A stretch of DNA of 64,000 nt from Ferruginibacter sp. (GTDB taxonomy: Bacteria > Bacteroidota > Bacteroidia > Chitinophagales > Chitinophagaceae): assembly GCF_028288465.1 (NCBI RefSeq), contig NZ_JAQBNR010000056.1, forward strand, positions 1-64,000. Reading direction: 5' to 3'. The position numbers and the translations under genes were made by a program. Of this stretch, positions 9,146-17,813 are shown in pieces; within the stretch, counting starts at the first letter, position 1, and each line of letters starts with the position of its first letter. The notes under the pieces were generated by a model. That model made no database searches, was not told where the DNA came from, and saw nothing but the letters and a program-made list of their open reading frames with translations.

Positions 9146-10510
9146 ATGATGACTGCAGGTACGCAACAGGAAGTGAGTTTGCTGACAGAAGGCGATGTAA
9201 ATTTCGCACCCTCCCGTAAAGGCTGGTACAAAACCCTGGATACAACTACGATGGATTTACTTGAAAAGGACAGTGAAGTTTTTTTGCACCAGTCCCTCTC
9301 CACGCCCTGCCTTGATGTATTGCAAAGCTGCGAAGGCATTTATATTACCGACACCAGCGGAAAAAAACTGATGGATTTTCATGGCAATAATGTGCACCAG
9401 GTGGGTTACCGCAACGCCTATGTAGTTGATAAAGTAAAAGCGCAACTGGACATACTTCCCTTTAGTCCACGCAGGTATACCAATGCCGTTGCAATTGATT
9501 GTGCAAAAAAAATTACTTCCCTTTTTCCACCGGCACTTTCAAGGATCTTATTTGCACCGGGGGGTACAAGTACCATCGGCATTGCATTGAAACTGGCCCG
9601 GGTGGTAACAGGAAAATATAAAGTGGTATCGCTGGCAGATTCTTTTCATGGTGCTTCTATTGATGCCATTGCGGCGGGCGGAGAAGAACAATTTAAAAGA
9701 TACCTGGGGCCATTGATACCAAACACAACCAACATTCCGCAGCCAACAGGCTACCGGCATAAAAACGGTGTTGAAGATGATTTAGCCTACGCCAATGCAC
9801 TGGAAGATATTTTAAAAAATGATACCGGTGTTGGTGCATTCATTGCTGAAACCGTTCGCAATACAGATGTACAAATACCCTCCAAAGCTTACTGGCAAAG
9901 GGTAAGGGAAATCTGTACGCAGTATAATGTATTATTGATACTGGATGAAATACCCATCGCCTTTGGGCGCACCGGAAAAATGTTTGCTTTTGAACACTAC
10001 GATATTGAGCCGGATATTGTTTGCCTTGGCAAAGGTCTTGGTGGTGGTGTTATCCCATTCGCGGCCATGATTTGCCGGGAAGGGTATAACATTGCCGGCG
10101 ATGTTTCGCTGGGACATTATACACATGAAAAAAGTCCGCTGGGCAGCGCCGCCGCACTGGCTATGATTGAATACCTGGAACAGGAGCACATTCTTGAAAA
10201 GGTACAGGCAGATGAAATATTTATGCGGGAACAACTGCAGCTGTTGAAAGAGCGGCACCCGGTTATTGGGGATGTGCGGGGCATCGGTTTGCTTTGGGGT
10301 ATTGAACTGGTAAAAGATGCCGTTACAAAAGTAAAAGCTATTACCGAAGCAGAAAAGATCATGTATGAATGCCTGGCTAACGGGCTAAGTTTTAAAGTGT
10401 CACAGGGTAATGTATTGCAGCTTTGTCCGCCACTGATTATTACGAGAGCGCAATTAATGAGTGCGATTACAATTATAGACAATGCAATTGCAACAATTTG
10501 CGGAACATAA
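9146..10510 (+). CDS. Class III PLP-dependent aminotransferase-family enzyme
   Basis: This 454-residue fold-type I PLP enzyme of the class III aminotransferase family has 'FAPGGTSTIGIALKLAR' (phosphate-binding region), 'LILDEIPIAFGRTG' (the D that pairs with the pyridine N), and PLP lysine in 'VCLGKGLGGGVIPFAAM'. The N-terminal pattern 'DSEVFLHQSLSTPC...MDFHGNNVHQVGY' reminds me of enzymes annotated as (R)-1-hydroxy-2-aminoethylphosphonate ammonia-lyase (PbfA) or related aminoethylphosphonate enzymes. No phosphonate genes lie nearby, so this is only a possibility. Two Met codons open the ORF at 9146; the 9149 start is equally plausible. It is a single gene. Confidence 0.8.
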   Translation: MMTAGTQQEVSLLTEGDVNFAPSRKGWYKTLDTTTMDLLEKDSEVFLHQSLSTPCLDVLQSCEGIYITDTSGKKLMDFHGNNVHQVGYRNAYVVDKVKAQLDILPFSPRRYTNAVAIDCAKKITSLFPPALSRILFAPGGTSTIGIALKLARVVTGKYKVVSLADSFHGASIDAIAAGGEEQFKRYLGPLIPNTTNIPQPTGYRHKNGVEDDLAYANALEDILKNDTGVGAFIAETVRNTDVQIPSKAYWQRVREICTQYNVLLILDEIPIAFGRTGKMFAFEHYDIEPDIVCLGKGLGGGVIPFAAMICREGYNIAGDVSLGHYTHEKSPLGSAAALAMIEYLEQEHILEKVQADEIFMREQLQLLKERHPVIGDVRGIGLLWGIELVKDAVTKVKAITEAEKIMYECLANGLSFKVSQGNVLQLCPPLIITRAQLMSAITIIDNAIATICGT

Positions 10511-11425
10511 CATAATCGTTTGGTGCTGTTAAATAATGTTCTGAATAAAAGGAGCAGCAGCTGATTATTTTTTGTGACAGACTTTGGGTTGCTACGATAA
10601 GAATGGACGAGGCATATGCCGGTTTTAGTAATTACAAAAACACATTGTATGCATAGAAAACTTAGACACTCACCATGGAGACGATTGCCAAACCCAAGGC
10701 GCCTTTTACCTGATCTTATCTATTGAAATTTTGTACAATGGTATTAATAACGGGTTTAAATATCTGGTGGGTAACTGCAGCATTTTGTAGTGGGCTCGAA
10801 TCAAAGACCAATCCGGTTGGTTTAATTTGGCATGACTGCTCTCCAGATATACATAGGGATCAGTGTGCGATGAAATAACAACGGCGTGTTTATAAACCTT
10901 GAAAAATCAAGCAGGCCTGATGTATGCGTAAGCGTATTTCCTATGGTGATGTTTTAAGGCACATTCCGAGAGTAGTGAACTTTATAAATAAGTTAATGAG
11001 TATTGCCATACAATCAGATTTCCATGTGTAATAGACAGTATTTAATCGGACAATGAAGAATTTTTAGTCTTATAGTGTCAGGATATATTTGTTTTATGCT
11101 GCCGGTGTGACCTGCCCTAAAAACTTCTTCCTTTTTAAGGTAATAGAATCCTTGAAAGTTTCCACCAGCAATAACCTTAAAATCTACTTTGACCTGCTGA
11201 TTGACAAATTAAAGAGCACATCAAGCGAGGATAATATTGGGATCATAAGCTATTGCAGTTTGCTATAAATCTGAAACTAATTTATGAACCGGAAGAGTCA
11301 CTTCGAATTCTTTTCGGCTAATTAATTACTAAGCCATTTATTGGATAATAATCAACCATTCAATACATTTATAATTGGATAGCATTACCACACTTCACCA
11401 TCAGGGAAGGTAATCAGATAATACT
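10511..11425. other. Long intergenic stretch with eroded coding traces
   Basis: No intact gene is visible. Short stretches read as protein without a start: a minus-strand piece (10706-10906 and beyond, listed separately) and a plus-strand piece around 11087-11268 reading '...FFLFKVIESLKVSTSNNLKIYFDLLIDKL...' to a TAA. I see them as gene remnants or chance, and no RNA gene or repeat was recognised. Confidence 0.4.
10706..10990 (-). pseudogene. Minus-strand gene remnant, possibly serine hydrolase (beta-lactamase) related
   Basis: On the reverse strand one frame reads 'NITIGNTLTHTSGLLDFSRF'. It resembles the 'ITIRHLLTHTSGLPDY' region of class C beta-lactamase/serine hydrolases. A second frame, open from 10906 to a stop at 10706-10708, reads '...DPYVYLESSHAKLNQPDWSLI...' with natural-looking codon use. 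Neither has a start and they overlap, so at least one frameshift is needed to make a gene. Only the LTHTSG motif is recognisable. The identity of the C-terminal part is unknown. Confidence 0.3.
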
Positions 11426-12438
11426 ATGCAGTTAAAAAAAGAACTCATACAGCAAATACAGTCCATCATTGCAACGGCAAAGGACAGGGCCATTCGTTCG
11501 GTTGATACCGAGCGGGTGCTGATGTATTGGCAAATAGGTAAGGTAATTTTAGAAGAAGAGCAGGAAGGCAAGGAAAGGGCTGGTTACGGTGAGTTTCTTA
11601 TAAAATCGTTATCCGAAAAACTTCAGCCGGAGTTTGGCAGTGGCTTTTCCATCCGCCAGTTAGAAATGTGCCGCCAGTTTTACCGCACATTTCCAATTAC
11701 GAACGCACTGCGTTCGCAATTCAGCTGGACCCACTACCGCACACTCATACGAATTGAAAAAGAAGAAAAACGGGATTTTTACCTAGCCGAAGCAGCAAAG
11801 AACAACTGGACAGCCAGGCAACTGGAAAGACAGGTTAACAGCCAGTTGTTTGAACGGCTTTTACTAAGCAATGAATTAAAAGATGTGCTGGCAGTGGCCA
11901 GGGAAGAAAATTACCATCCGATGCCAAAGAAATTATTAAAGACCCGATGGTGCTGGAGTTCCTGGGCTTAAAAAGAGAAGCTGCTTATTACGAAAAGGAT
12001 TTGGAGAGCGACATCATTACCCACCTGCAGGAATTTTTACTCGAGATAGGCAACGGCTTTTCTTTTGTAGCAAGGCAAAAACGCATCCATATAGAAGGCG
12101 ATGAATTTTCTATTGATCTTGTTTTTTACAACCGGCTGCTGCAATGCTTTGTAGTATTTGAAATTAAAACCACCAAACTCACTCATGAAGATATCGGGCA
12201 GTTACAGATGTATGTCAACTACTACGACCGCTTTGAAAAACAGGATTTCGAAAACTCCACCATCGGCATTTTATTATGTGCCGATAAAAACGATGCAGTA
12301 GTAAAAATCACTTTACCCGAAAGCAACAAAACAATCATTGCCAGCAAATATCAGCTATACCTGCCCACAGAGCAGCAGTTAATAGATGAAGTAAAGAAGG
12401 AAATTGAAAAATTAGACAACGGTAAAAATGGCAACTGA
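11426..12438 (+). pseudogene. YhcG-type (DUF1016) PDDEXK nuclease gene with a single frameshift
   Basis: Two overlapping ORFs (11426..11971 and 11947..12438) are the halves of one DUF1016/YhcG protein of about 335 residues. The first half carries the DUF1016 N-terminal domain ('VLMYWQIGKVILEEEQ', 'FSWTHYRTLIRIEKEEKRDFY', 'NWTARQLERQVNSQLFERLL'). The second is the PDDEXK domain ('LVFYNRLLQCFVVFEIKT' with D...E-x-K). Across the junction, family members read 'ENYHPDDAKEIIKDPMVLEFLGL'. Here 'catccgatgcc' lacks one base (near 11920), so the frame is lost after His-Pro and restored reading gives 'DAKEIIKDPMVLEFLG'. This is either a recent pseudogene or a sequencing indel. The family is linked to mobile regions and suspected nucleic-acid defence, with its role unproven. 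Confidence 0.8.
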
Positions 12439-12605
12439 TGCAGCAGTAATTACTTTCAAATATCATCCCTTTTACAATACCGGCAATTGTACAGGCAATC
12501 AGTACCAAATCACAAACGTCAGGACTCGCACTTATCCAGAATTTTGACGAAGGCCTGGCTGCCAAAAGGTTCTTATTAAACATCACTTAAAAAAAGTAAC
12601 TGTCA

Positions 12606-13259
12606 ATGTCTGGAATTTCCTTTATTAAGAAACTGTTTACCTGCATTCTTGCAGGGTTGGTCATTGGCGCATCGGCTTTTCGAATAACCATTACTTACTT
12701 TAGAAACTGGGGCACAATCGGCAGTTTTTCGATAATTTCCCTCGTGACCGTAGTTACCGCCATAACATACGCCTTCATATGGCAAGCCCGAAAAACAAAT
12801 ACCCCTTCGACGCTGGCTTTCTGGCAAGGGCTGATCCGTTATGGAGTTGCGTTTGACCTGGCTGAATTCGGATGGGCAAAAATCTGTCATTTGCAATTGG
12901 TGATGCCCATGAGCAAGCTTGATCTTCCTTATAAAAGTTGTTCACCATCGGATATATTCTGGAATTTTTTTAGCTATTCTTACACGCTTGGGTGTATTAT
13001 AGCTGCACTACAGATTACAGGTGCAATGCTGCTGCTGTTTCACAAAACAAGACTGGTGGGTGTATTTATGTTGTTGCCGTTACTTGCCAACATTTTACTG
13101 ATGGATATTTTTTACGAGATTGGCTACAGTGTAGTGATACATGCTTTCATAATGATGGCCGGGCTTGTATATTTTATGTTCATTGAATTCAACCGCCTGA
13201 AGGAATTTTCTTTGCAGCAACGAACCCCTTACCTGAATTGCATTTTTCCCGCTTCGTGA
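12606..13259 (+). CDS. DoxX-like integral membrane protein (probably N-terminal part of a longer protein)
   Basis: This 217-residue protein has about six hydrophobic helices. The pairs 'LFTCILAGLVIGAS', 'IGSFSIISLVTVVTAITYAFIW' and 'LGCIIAALQITGAMLLLF', and the conserved-looking 'FWQGLIRYGVAFDLAEFGWAKI' (helix with charged face), resemble DoxX/DoxX-like membrane proteins of unknown function. The last 15 residues ('SLQQRTPYLNCIFPAS') look out of frame. The +1 frame instead continues 'FFAATNPLPELHFSRFVKLMVRL', directly into the next ORF. A one-base frameshift near 13210 is therefore likely, and this entry plus 13238..13660 would be a single gene. Confidence 0.6.
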   Translation: MSGISFIKKLFTCILAGLVIGASAFRITITYFRNWGTIGSFSIISLVTVVTAITYAFIWQARKTNTPSTLAFWQGLIRYGVAFDLAEFGWAKICHLQLVMPMSKLDLPYKSCSPSDIFWNFFSYSYTLGCIIAALQITGAMLLLFHKTRLVGVFMLLPLLANILLMDIFYEIGYSVVIHAFIMMAGLVYFMFIEFNRLKEFSLQQRTPYLNCIFPAS

Positions 13260-13660
13260 AATTAATGGTTCGTCTTTCTATCATTTATATTCCGTTATTG
13301 TTAATAGCCATGCATGGAAAAGTGGATAATTATCCAAACCTTACCGGGAAGTACGAGGTAAAAAAATTACTTATTAACCAGCAGGTACTGCATCAGGATA
13401 CCTGTGCAGACAGCCTGCTTACGGTGGTTTATTTTGACATTAAAAATGGCTGTGTATTTCAATTCAACACGCCGGCTAAAAGATGGAACGGCAGTTTTAC
13501 AAAGACAAGCAATCACATCAACATAAAATGGTATGCGCCATCCGGTAAGCCGGTTTTCAACGGTACACTGTCGACGCTGAACAACTCCGGAAATATGACA
13601 CTTACGGGAATGCTGGGGAAAGATTCGATGGACGTAATACTACAGAAGGTGATTAATTAA
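13238..13660 (+). CDS. Lipocalin-like C-terminal part of the preceding membrane protein (or separate small protein)
   Basis: The 140-residue ORF needs a TTG start inside the preceding ORF, with a 22-nt overlap in another frame. It has one hydrophobic segment 'LSIIYIPLLLIAMHG' and then a beta-rich domain 'NLTGKYEVKKLLIN...VVYFDIKNGCVFQFNT...NITKWY' that looks lipocalin-like. There is no good ribosome-binding site. The reading frame extends upstream of the TTG in sense ('ATNPLPELHFSRF'). I therefore think it was translated as the C-terminal extension of the DoxX-like protein before a frameshift. The domain should face the periplasm. Confidence 0.5.
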   Translation: MHFSRFVKLMVRLSIIYIPLLLIAMHGKVDNYPNLTGKYEVKKLLINQQVLHQDTCADSLLTVVYFDIKNGCVFQFNTPAKRWNGSFTKTSNHINIKWYAPSGKPVFNGTLSTLNNSGNMTLTGMLGKDSMDVILQKVIN

Positions 13661-13772
13661 GTCTTGCTGCGGTTATCTATTTTTTTTAACAGGTATTTAC
13701 TTTAGTAAATAAAAGGTCATAACCATTTTTTATGCATCATCAATTATGCATAAACCCTTTACAGATTTATTA

Positions 13773-14213
13773 TTAACGCCTGGTTACTTGCCAGCCTGAA
13801 AAAGGTTTAACAGTAGCGCAATTGGGGCCGCCATCTTTGGCTTTTCCGGCAACTTTTGTAGCCAGCATAAGATTGGCATCTCCCAATAACAGATCGATCG
13901 TCTCTGGCACTATTTCTTTTAAGGGTATTTTTAATCTACGTGTCCAGATAGAATCTAATTGCCCTGCGCAAGTCCCGATATCTATATAAATAAAACGTTC
14001 GTTCAAAACTCCGTGGACAAACGGGCCGCAAAAATCGTATTGATTCAATTTAGTTTTCTTTACTTCAATCCGGCATTCAAAGCAAAGTTTACCTGTTACA
14101 GATCTTTGTTTTTGGATTGTCTCGTATTGATTTCCCCTGCCTTCCTGAATACCAAAGTCAACACCTGGCGGAGGGTTTTCCAAAATAATTTGTATTGATA
14201 TTTCCGGGTTCAT
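13773..14213 (-). CDS. DUF5990 family protein
   Basis: The 146 residues match the DUF5990 pattern: an opening 'ISIQIILENPPPGVDFGIQEGRG', the central 'GPFVHGVLNERFIYIDIGTCAG', and 'WTRRLKIPLKEI' before a C-terminal 'KDGGPNCATVKPFSGW'. The family is of unknown function, small and soluble. The gene is complete and stands alone between plus-strand genes. The ATG at 14213 is the first start after an AT-rich leader. Confidence 0.8.
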   Translation of the reverse strand: MNPEISIQIILENPPPGVDFGIQEGRGNQYETIQKQRSVTGKLCFECRIEVKKTKLNQYDFCGPFVHGVLNERFIYIDIGTCAGQLDSIWTRRLKIPLKEIVPETIDLLLGDANLMLATKVAGKAKDGGPNCATVKPFSGWQVTRR

Positions 14214-14345
14214 TGTTTGATTCTATAATAATTTAAAAATGTCATCGCCAAAGTCAATTCAGTTTATGTTGCCTTAGATTCTTTTGGTGAAAACTTAAAA
14301 TTACAGAATCTATTGAATTGATTTTGTCTTTCTCAAATGGAATGA

Positions 14346-14726
14346 TTGTTAACTGGTCCTGAAGAAACAAAAAATTCCTGTCTCTTCCTACAAGAAAGTG
14401 CAATTAAAAAACAGGTTAATTCCTTACTAAATCATTTAGTATTTAAGTCGCATGGGAAATGTTATTTTAATATCGAATTGGGTTCTTATCGATTAAAAAC
14501 AGAAATCACCTACGGGCCAAATAATACAATCAATTATAAGGTGCATTTACGGGACAAGTTTTTTATTCTTGAAGAAAGTTTATTGAACAAGTCCGACAAA
14601 TGGAAGTTGAGAGAGATGTCAGATACTATTGATCTGGATAGGTTATTAGAAAATCTTCCCGAAATAATTAAAGGAATTGAAAAATACATGAGACCGAAAA
14701 CACAAAAGAAAAGACCGTGGGATTAA
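14346..14726 (+). CDS. Hypothetical protein
   Basis: This 126-residue soluble protein is not recognised. The centre ('CYFNIELGSYRLKTEITYGPNNTINYKVHLRD') suggests a small beta-sheet, and the C-terminal third is helical and ends with the basic stretch 'RPKTQKKRPWD'. The start is a TTG, because the nearby ATG ('atggaatga') is out of frame and closes at once. The true start is therefore uncertain. Codon use resembles the neighbours and the reading frame is undisturbed, so it is probably a real gene. Confidence 0.5.
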   Translation: MLTGPEETKNSCLFLQESAIKKQVNSLLNHLVFKSHGKCYFNIELGSYRLKTEITYGPNNTINYKVHLRDKFFILEESLLNKSDKWKLREMSDTIDLDRLLENLPEIIKGIEKYMRPKTQKKRPWD

Positions 14727-14882
14727 TGCAATCCGGTTGCTACCCTAAGTGGATATTTTTAAGGCAATCTTTCCTATAAAAATGTAGCTGAATTTCCATT
14801 GGAAATTAACTTAAATTCTTCCATGATTCTTCCCGGTTTTATGACCGAATGATGTAAACTTGCAGTATAAAATTCAATCAAC

Positions 14883-15245
14883 ATGAAAAGCACTTACCTC
14901 CTATTTACCTCCATGCTATTTTCGACGTTGGCATTTGGCCAAACGGAAATCAAGCTCGAAGATATCAGCAAGCATACCGGCGATTCCGTTAAGATTTGCA
15001 CCACTATATTTGGTGGTATTTTTCTTGACAGAAGCAAAGGCTCACCAACACTTTTAAACGCAGGAGGAAGTTTTCCGGACAACCCTTTGACCCTCGTGAT
15101 CTGGCCTGAGCTGAGGCAATCATTTGATATTAAACCGGAGGAATTTTTTAAAGGTAAACCGGTTTGTATTTTTGGAAAAATTGAAATTTTTAAAAACAAA
15201 CCACAAATTGTAGTTCAGTCAAAAAATCAAATTCAGGTGCAGTAA
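14883..15245 (+). CDS. Exported OB-fold-like small protein
   Basis: The 120 residues start with a clear signal peptide ('MKSTYLLFTSMLFSTLAFGQ', cleavage after Gly/Gln). The mature part 'DISKHTGDSVKICTTIFGG...LLNAGGSFPDNPLTLVIWPELRQSF' and the end 'GKPVCIFGKIEIFKNKPQIVVQSKNQIQV' follow the beta-barrel pattern of exported OB-fold proteins in Bacteroidota. These are often annotated as 'DNA-binding/nucleic acid-binding OB fold' and occur near nucleases. A periplasmic location is expected. The function is unknown. Confidence 0.65.
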   Translation: MKSTYLLFTSMLFSTLAFGQTEIKLEDISKHTGDSVKICTTIFGGIFLDRSKGSPTLLNAGGSFPDNPLTLVIWPELRQSFDIKPEEFFKGKPVCIFGKIEIFKNKPQIVVQSKNQIQVQ

Positions 15246-15338
15246 ATTGTTGCTTTACACCACCTGGATGGGCAGGTTTTCACCGTATTTTATCTGACAC
15301 AATTATCAGCTAAAAACTTTTATATAAACAGCATTTAA

Positions 15339-15731
15339 ATGGAAGAATCTGGCGAAGATCACCTCAGCGTAACCCGGCATAATGCAGCTGCATTGGAAAA
15401 GGAAGGCCACTTGCACGAGGCTGCCAGGATGTATGAACAACTCCTAAAATCGGCACCCTTCAGTATTTACATTTTGAATAAGCTGATGATAGTAAATCGT
15501 AGAATGAAAGCCTATAAAAAGGAAGTATTTTTTATTGATAAGGCAATAGCAATTCATGAGTCAAAATATCGTGTAGAAAAACCAAAGGATGTTAAGGTTG
15601 AAAGAATTAGTAAACAACTAAATTCTCTATTAGGCCACACCAATAAAAAAGGCCAAAATTTGTTGGTAATTCCCGAAGTGGAAAGATTACAAAAAAGAAA
15701 AGCAACAGCGCTGAAAAAGTTGAAAAATTAA
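15339..15731 (+). CDS. Small TPR-like protein
   Basis: This 130-residue, mostly helical, Lys-rich protein has two helices near the N terminus, 'HNAAALEKEGHLHEAARMYEQLLKSAPFSIYILNKLMIVNRRMKAYKKEV'. They form roughly one and a half tetratricopeptide repeats (the A8-L-P pattern 'LEKEGHLHEAARMYEQLLKSAP'). The C-terminal half is basic ('KKGQNLLVIPEVERLQKRKATALKKLKN'). TPRs mediate protein-protein contacts. No partner is evident. The ATG follows an AT-rich leader, and there is no signal peptide. Confidence 0.6.
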   Translation: MEESGEDHLSVTRHNAAALEKEGHLHEAARMYEQLLKSAPFSIYILNKLMIVNRRMKAYKKEVFFIDKAIAIHESKYRVEKPKDVKVERISKQLNSLLGHTNKKGQNLLVIPEVERLQKRKATALKKLKN

Positions 15732-15883
15732 TTAAGGTTTCTATTGAAATTTTCAAAAGCTTTGCAAGGGCACTGCTTAGTACAGGAGGTATGGCATCTC
15801 CAGGTTGCAGAAGTTATCATGTACCAACTGGCCTGGTGTTTGTGCGCCACAATTAAATATTCAACCAAATAAATCGGAATAGT

Positions 15884-16366
15884 ATGAAAAAGAATACCAT
15901 TTGCCTGTGGTACAACCATGATGCAGAAGCCGCTGCGCAGTTTTATGCCCAAACCTTTCCTGACAGTACAGTAGGCGCTGTTCACCGGGCTCCGTCTGAT
16001 TATCCTGATGGCAAGGAGGGGGAAGTGCTGACAGTAGAATTTACGGTATGCGGTGTACCCTGCATTGGACTTAATGGAGGAGAAACGTTTAAGCACAGCG
16101 AGGCATTTTCCTTTCAGATTTCCACTGAGGACCAGGAAGAAACTGACCGTTACTGGAACGCGATTGTTGAAGGAGGTGGTGAAGAAAGTCAATGCGGCTG
16201 GTGCAAGGACAAATGGGGTCTGTCGTGGCAAATAACGCCACGCGTTTTATCAGACGCGATGATACAGGGTGGTGCTATTGCAAAACGTGCGTTCGAAGCG
16301 ATGATGCAGATGCGTAAGATTGATGTTGCCGCAATTGAGGCTGCAGTCAACGGTCAAGCTGTTTGA
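15884..16366 (+). CDS. VOC family protein (PhnB/3-demethylubiquinone methyltransferase-like)
   Basis: The 160-residue protein matches the VOC superfamily branch often labelled '3-demethylubiquinone-9 3-methyltransferase' (PF06983). It opens 'ICLWYNHDAEAAAQFYAQTFPDS', has 'VEFTVCGVPCIGLNGGETFKHSEAFSFQI' in the middle and 'CGWCKDKWGLSWQITPRVL' near the end, followed by an 'AFEAMMQMRKIDVAAIEAA' helix. The beta-alpha-beta-beta-beta fold usually binds a metal or a small molecule. The methyltransferase name is not supported by biochemistry. It is a stand-alone gene with a nearby 3' hairpin. Confidence 0.85.
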   Translation: MKKNTICLWYNHDAEAAAQFYAQTFPDSTVGAVHRAPSDYPDGKEGEVLTVEFTVCGVPCIGLNGGETFKHSEAFSFQISTEDQEETDRYWNAIVEGGGEESQCGWCKDKWGLSWQITPRVLSDAMIQGGAIAKRAFEAMMQMRKIDVAAIEAAVNGQAV

Positions 16367-16414
16367 GCACCACCGTTGGTACCGGTACTACATAATTGAA
16401 CTTGCATAGGCTGT

Positions 16415-16448
16415 TGGAGTAAGGCTGGTGTTAGCTATCCTTACTCCA
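16415..16448 (+). terminator. Hairpin downstream of the VOC gene
   Basis: A perfect 10-bp stem 'tggagtaagg'/'ccttactcca' with a 14-nt loop lies 50 bp after the VOC stop. No T-run follows, so it could be a rho-independent-like pause, an mRNA 3' stabiliser or an inverted repeat. Confidence 0.4.
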
Positions 16449-16839
16449 GACAACAAATGCCTTACAATAATAATCCATCCATTGCTAAATGATAATAACA
16501 TCGCCAGTAAATAAGTACTGCTAAATCTTCTTACTCTTCAAAAGGAACCAATTCTGCTTTACCCAGTAAGATTCCTATTGAAAAGTGTTAGACAGGTCTT
16601 AAATAAGTGAAAGACATACACACGTTTGTAAGCAAACAAGAGTGAAAGTTTTGCACTCGTCAACCAGGCTACTTCCAATGGCGGAAAGTCGGCATTTTCT
16701 TATGACAAAAAAGAAGCAAAATCAAAATATTTTTAGTTTCAACCAGCTGGCATGAAGGATGAAATTGCAAGAGTAATTGCAAATAAAATGGAGGGATAAA
16801 AAAGGTACCTTCAATTTGAATTTTTACCCCAAAATTATT

Positions 16840-17136
16840 TTAAACTGTTTCATTTTCTTTTACATCAATCGCAGATTTCAGCATTCTTAAAACAACTTTT
16901 TCAGCACCTGATTTTGCTTCTTCAAAATCGTACCAATTCCCTTCTTTTGTTCTGTATAATTTGCGGGAAAACGGTCCGCTTTGATCATCCTTTTTTGTGA
17001 AATGATATTGCTGCAAAACTGCAACAACACTGCCCAGTGCATTCTTTAATTCGTATGGTTGTGTAGTGTAATAAAAGACGCTGCCATCTTCTAAATTAAT
17101 CTGCTCCGCGAAAAGATTTTTCAGGGCGTCTCTCAT
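16840..17136 (-). CDS. Hypothetical protein
   Basis: The ORF track starts at 17169, but the second Met ('MRDALKNLFAEQINLEDGSVFYY', 17136) looks the better start. It lies one base after the stop (17138-17140) of an upstream minus-strand reading frame, and the residues before it ('MKLKYFIYYCE') are the shifted tail of that frame. The resulting 98-residue soluble protein has mixed alpha/beta content ('SVVAVLQQYHFTKKDDQSGPFSRKLYRTKEGNWYDFEEAK'), and its family is unknown. Between 16449 and 16839 I see nothing clearly coding. Confidence 0.5.
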   Translation of the reverse strand: MRDALKNLFAEQINLEDGSVFYYTTQPYELKNALGSVVAVLQQYHFTKKDDQSGPFSRKLYRTKEGNWYDFEEAKSGAEKVVLRMLKSAIDVKENETV

Positions 17137-17137
17137 C

Positions 17138-17282
17138 TCACAATAATAAATGAAATATTTCAATTTCACCAGGTGTAGTTTTTCTGGTTGCTATTTTTAT
17201 AACCTGAGCTGGGCTGATTGGTATAAATTTTGTCGCGGGGTGCAGGGAATCATAACCTTGAACATCAACCAGCTTCCTTTAT
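17138..17282 (-). pseudogene. 3' remnant of a gene upstream of the hypothetical protein
   Basis: The reverse strand is open from 17282 to a TGA at 17138-17140. It reads 'LVDVQGYDSLHPATKFIPISPAQVIKIATRKTTPGEIEIF...' with natural codon use but no start, and it is cut off upstream by a stop. It ends one base before the ATG of the following gene, as expected for an operon partner. It is probably the tail of a decayed or frameshifted gene, of unknown identity. Confidence 0.35.
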
Positions 17283-17813
17283 TTTGGAACGTTGACTGTC
17301 TGTTTTCGTTACACTTACTGTTTGTTTCTGCTACCTCGTTAGAAATGAATTAACCCTTGCAAACCGGGTATAAATAAATTCGACCAGAACCCAGGCGAAA
17401 AGCACGATGAAAGCCGGCAAGAATCATCAGACCATTGACTGTTTTAAAACTTAAGAACAGAAATTAAAAAACCAAATGATAGGTAGAGCAGAATCAATTG
17501 CCTGCAAACACGCATACTACCCATTTTATAAATTATCTGCATTACCAGGCAACATATACCATATCGTCTTGTCTCTATAATTGTGTTCGTCATTTACAGT
17601 TTTGCCGCAGTGCGAAGAGATGCAGTAAAATTATAAGAACCTTTTGGTACAAAACTGGACGCTTCTCATAGGAAAATAAGTATTGAACAGGAACATTGCC
17701 AGGCCAGGTTTTGAACAAATCCCTCGGTGCGATTTGATAGCTACGGCGGCCGAAATAAATGTAAAAAATAAGTATAGCAATTTTAATAGCCATTAAACAA
17801 CTGAATTAAAAAA
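17283..17813. other. Intergenic leader region
   Basis: About 530 bp lie upstream of the outer-membrane barrel gene. I see no supported gene, RNA or clear repeat, and the small ORFs here have no coding character. The promoter of the barrel gene should lie in the AT-rich last 80 bp. Confidence 0.4.
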
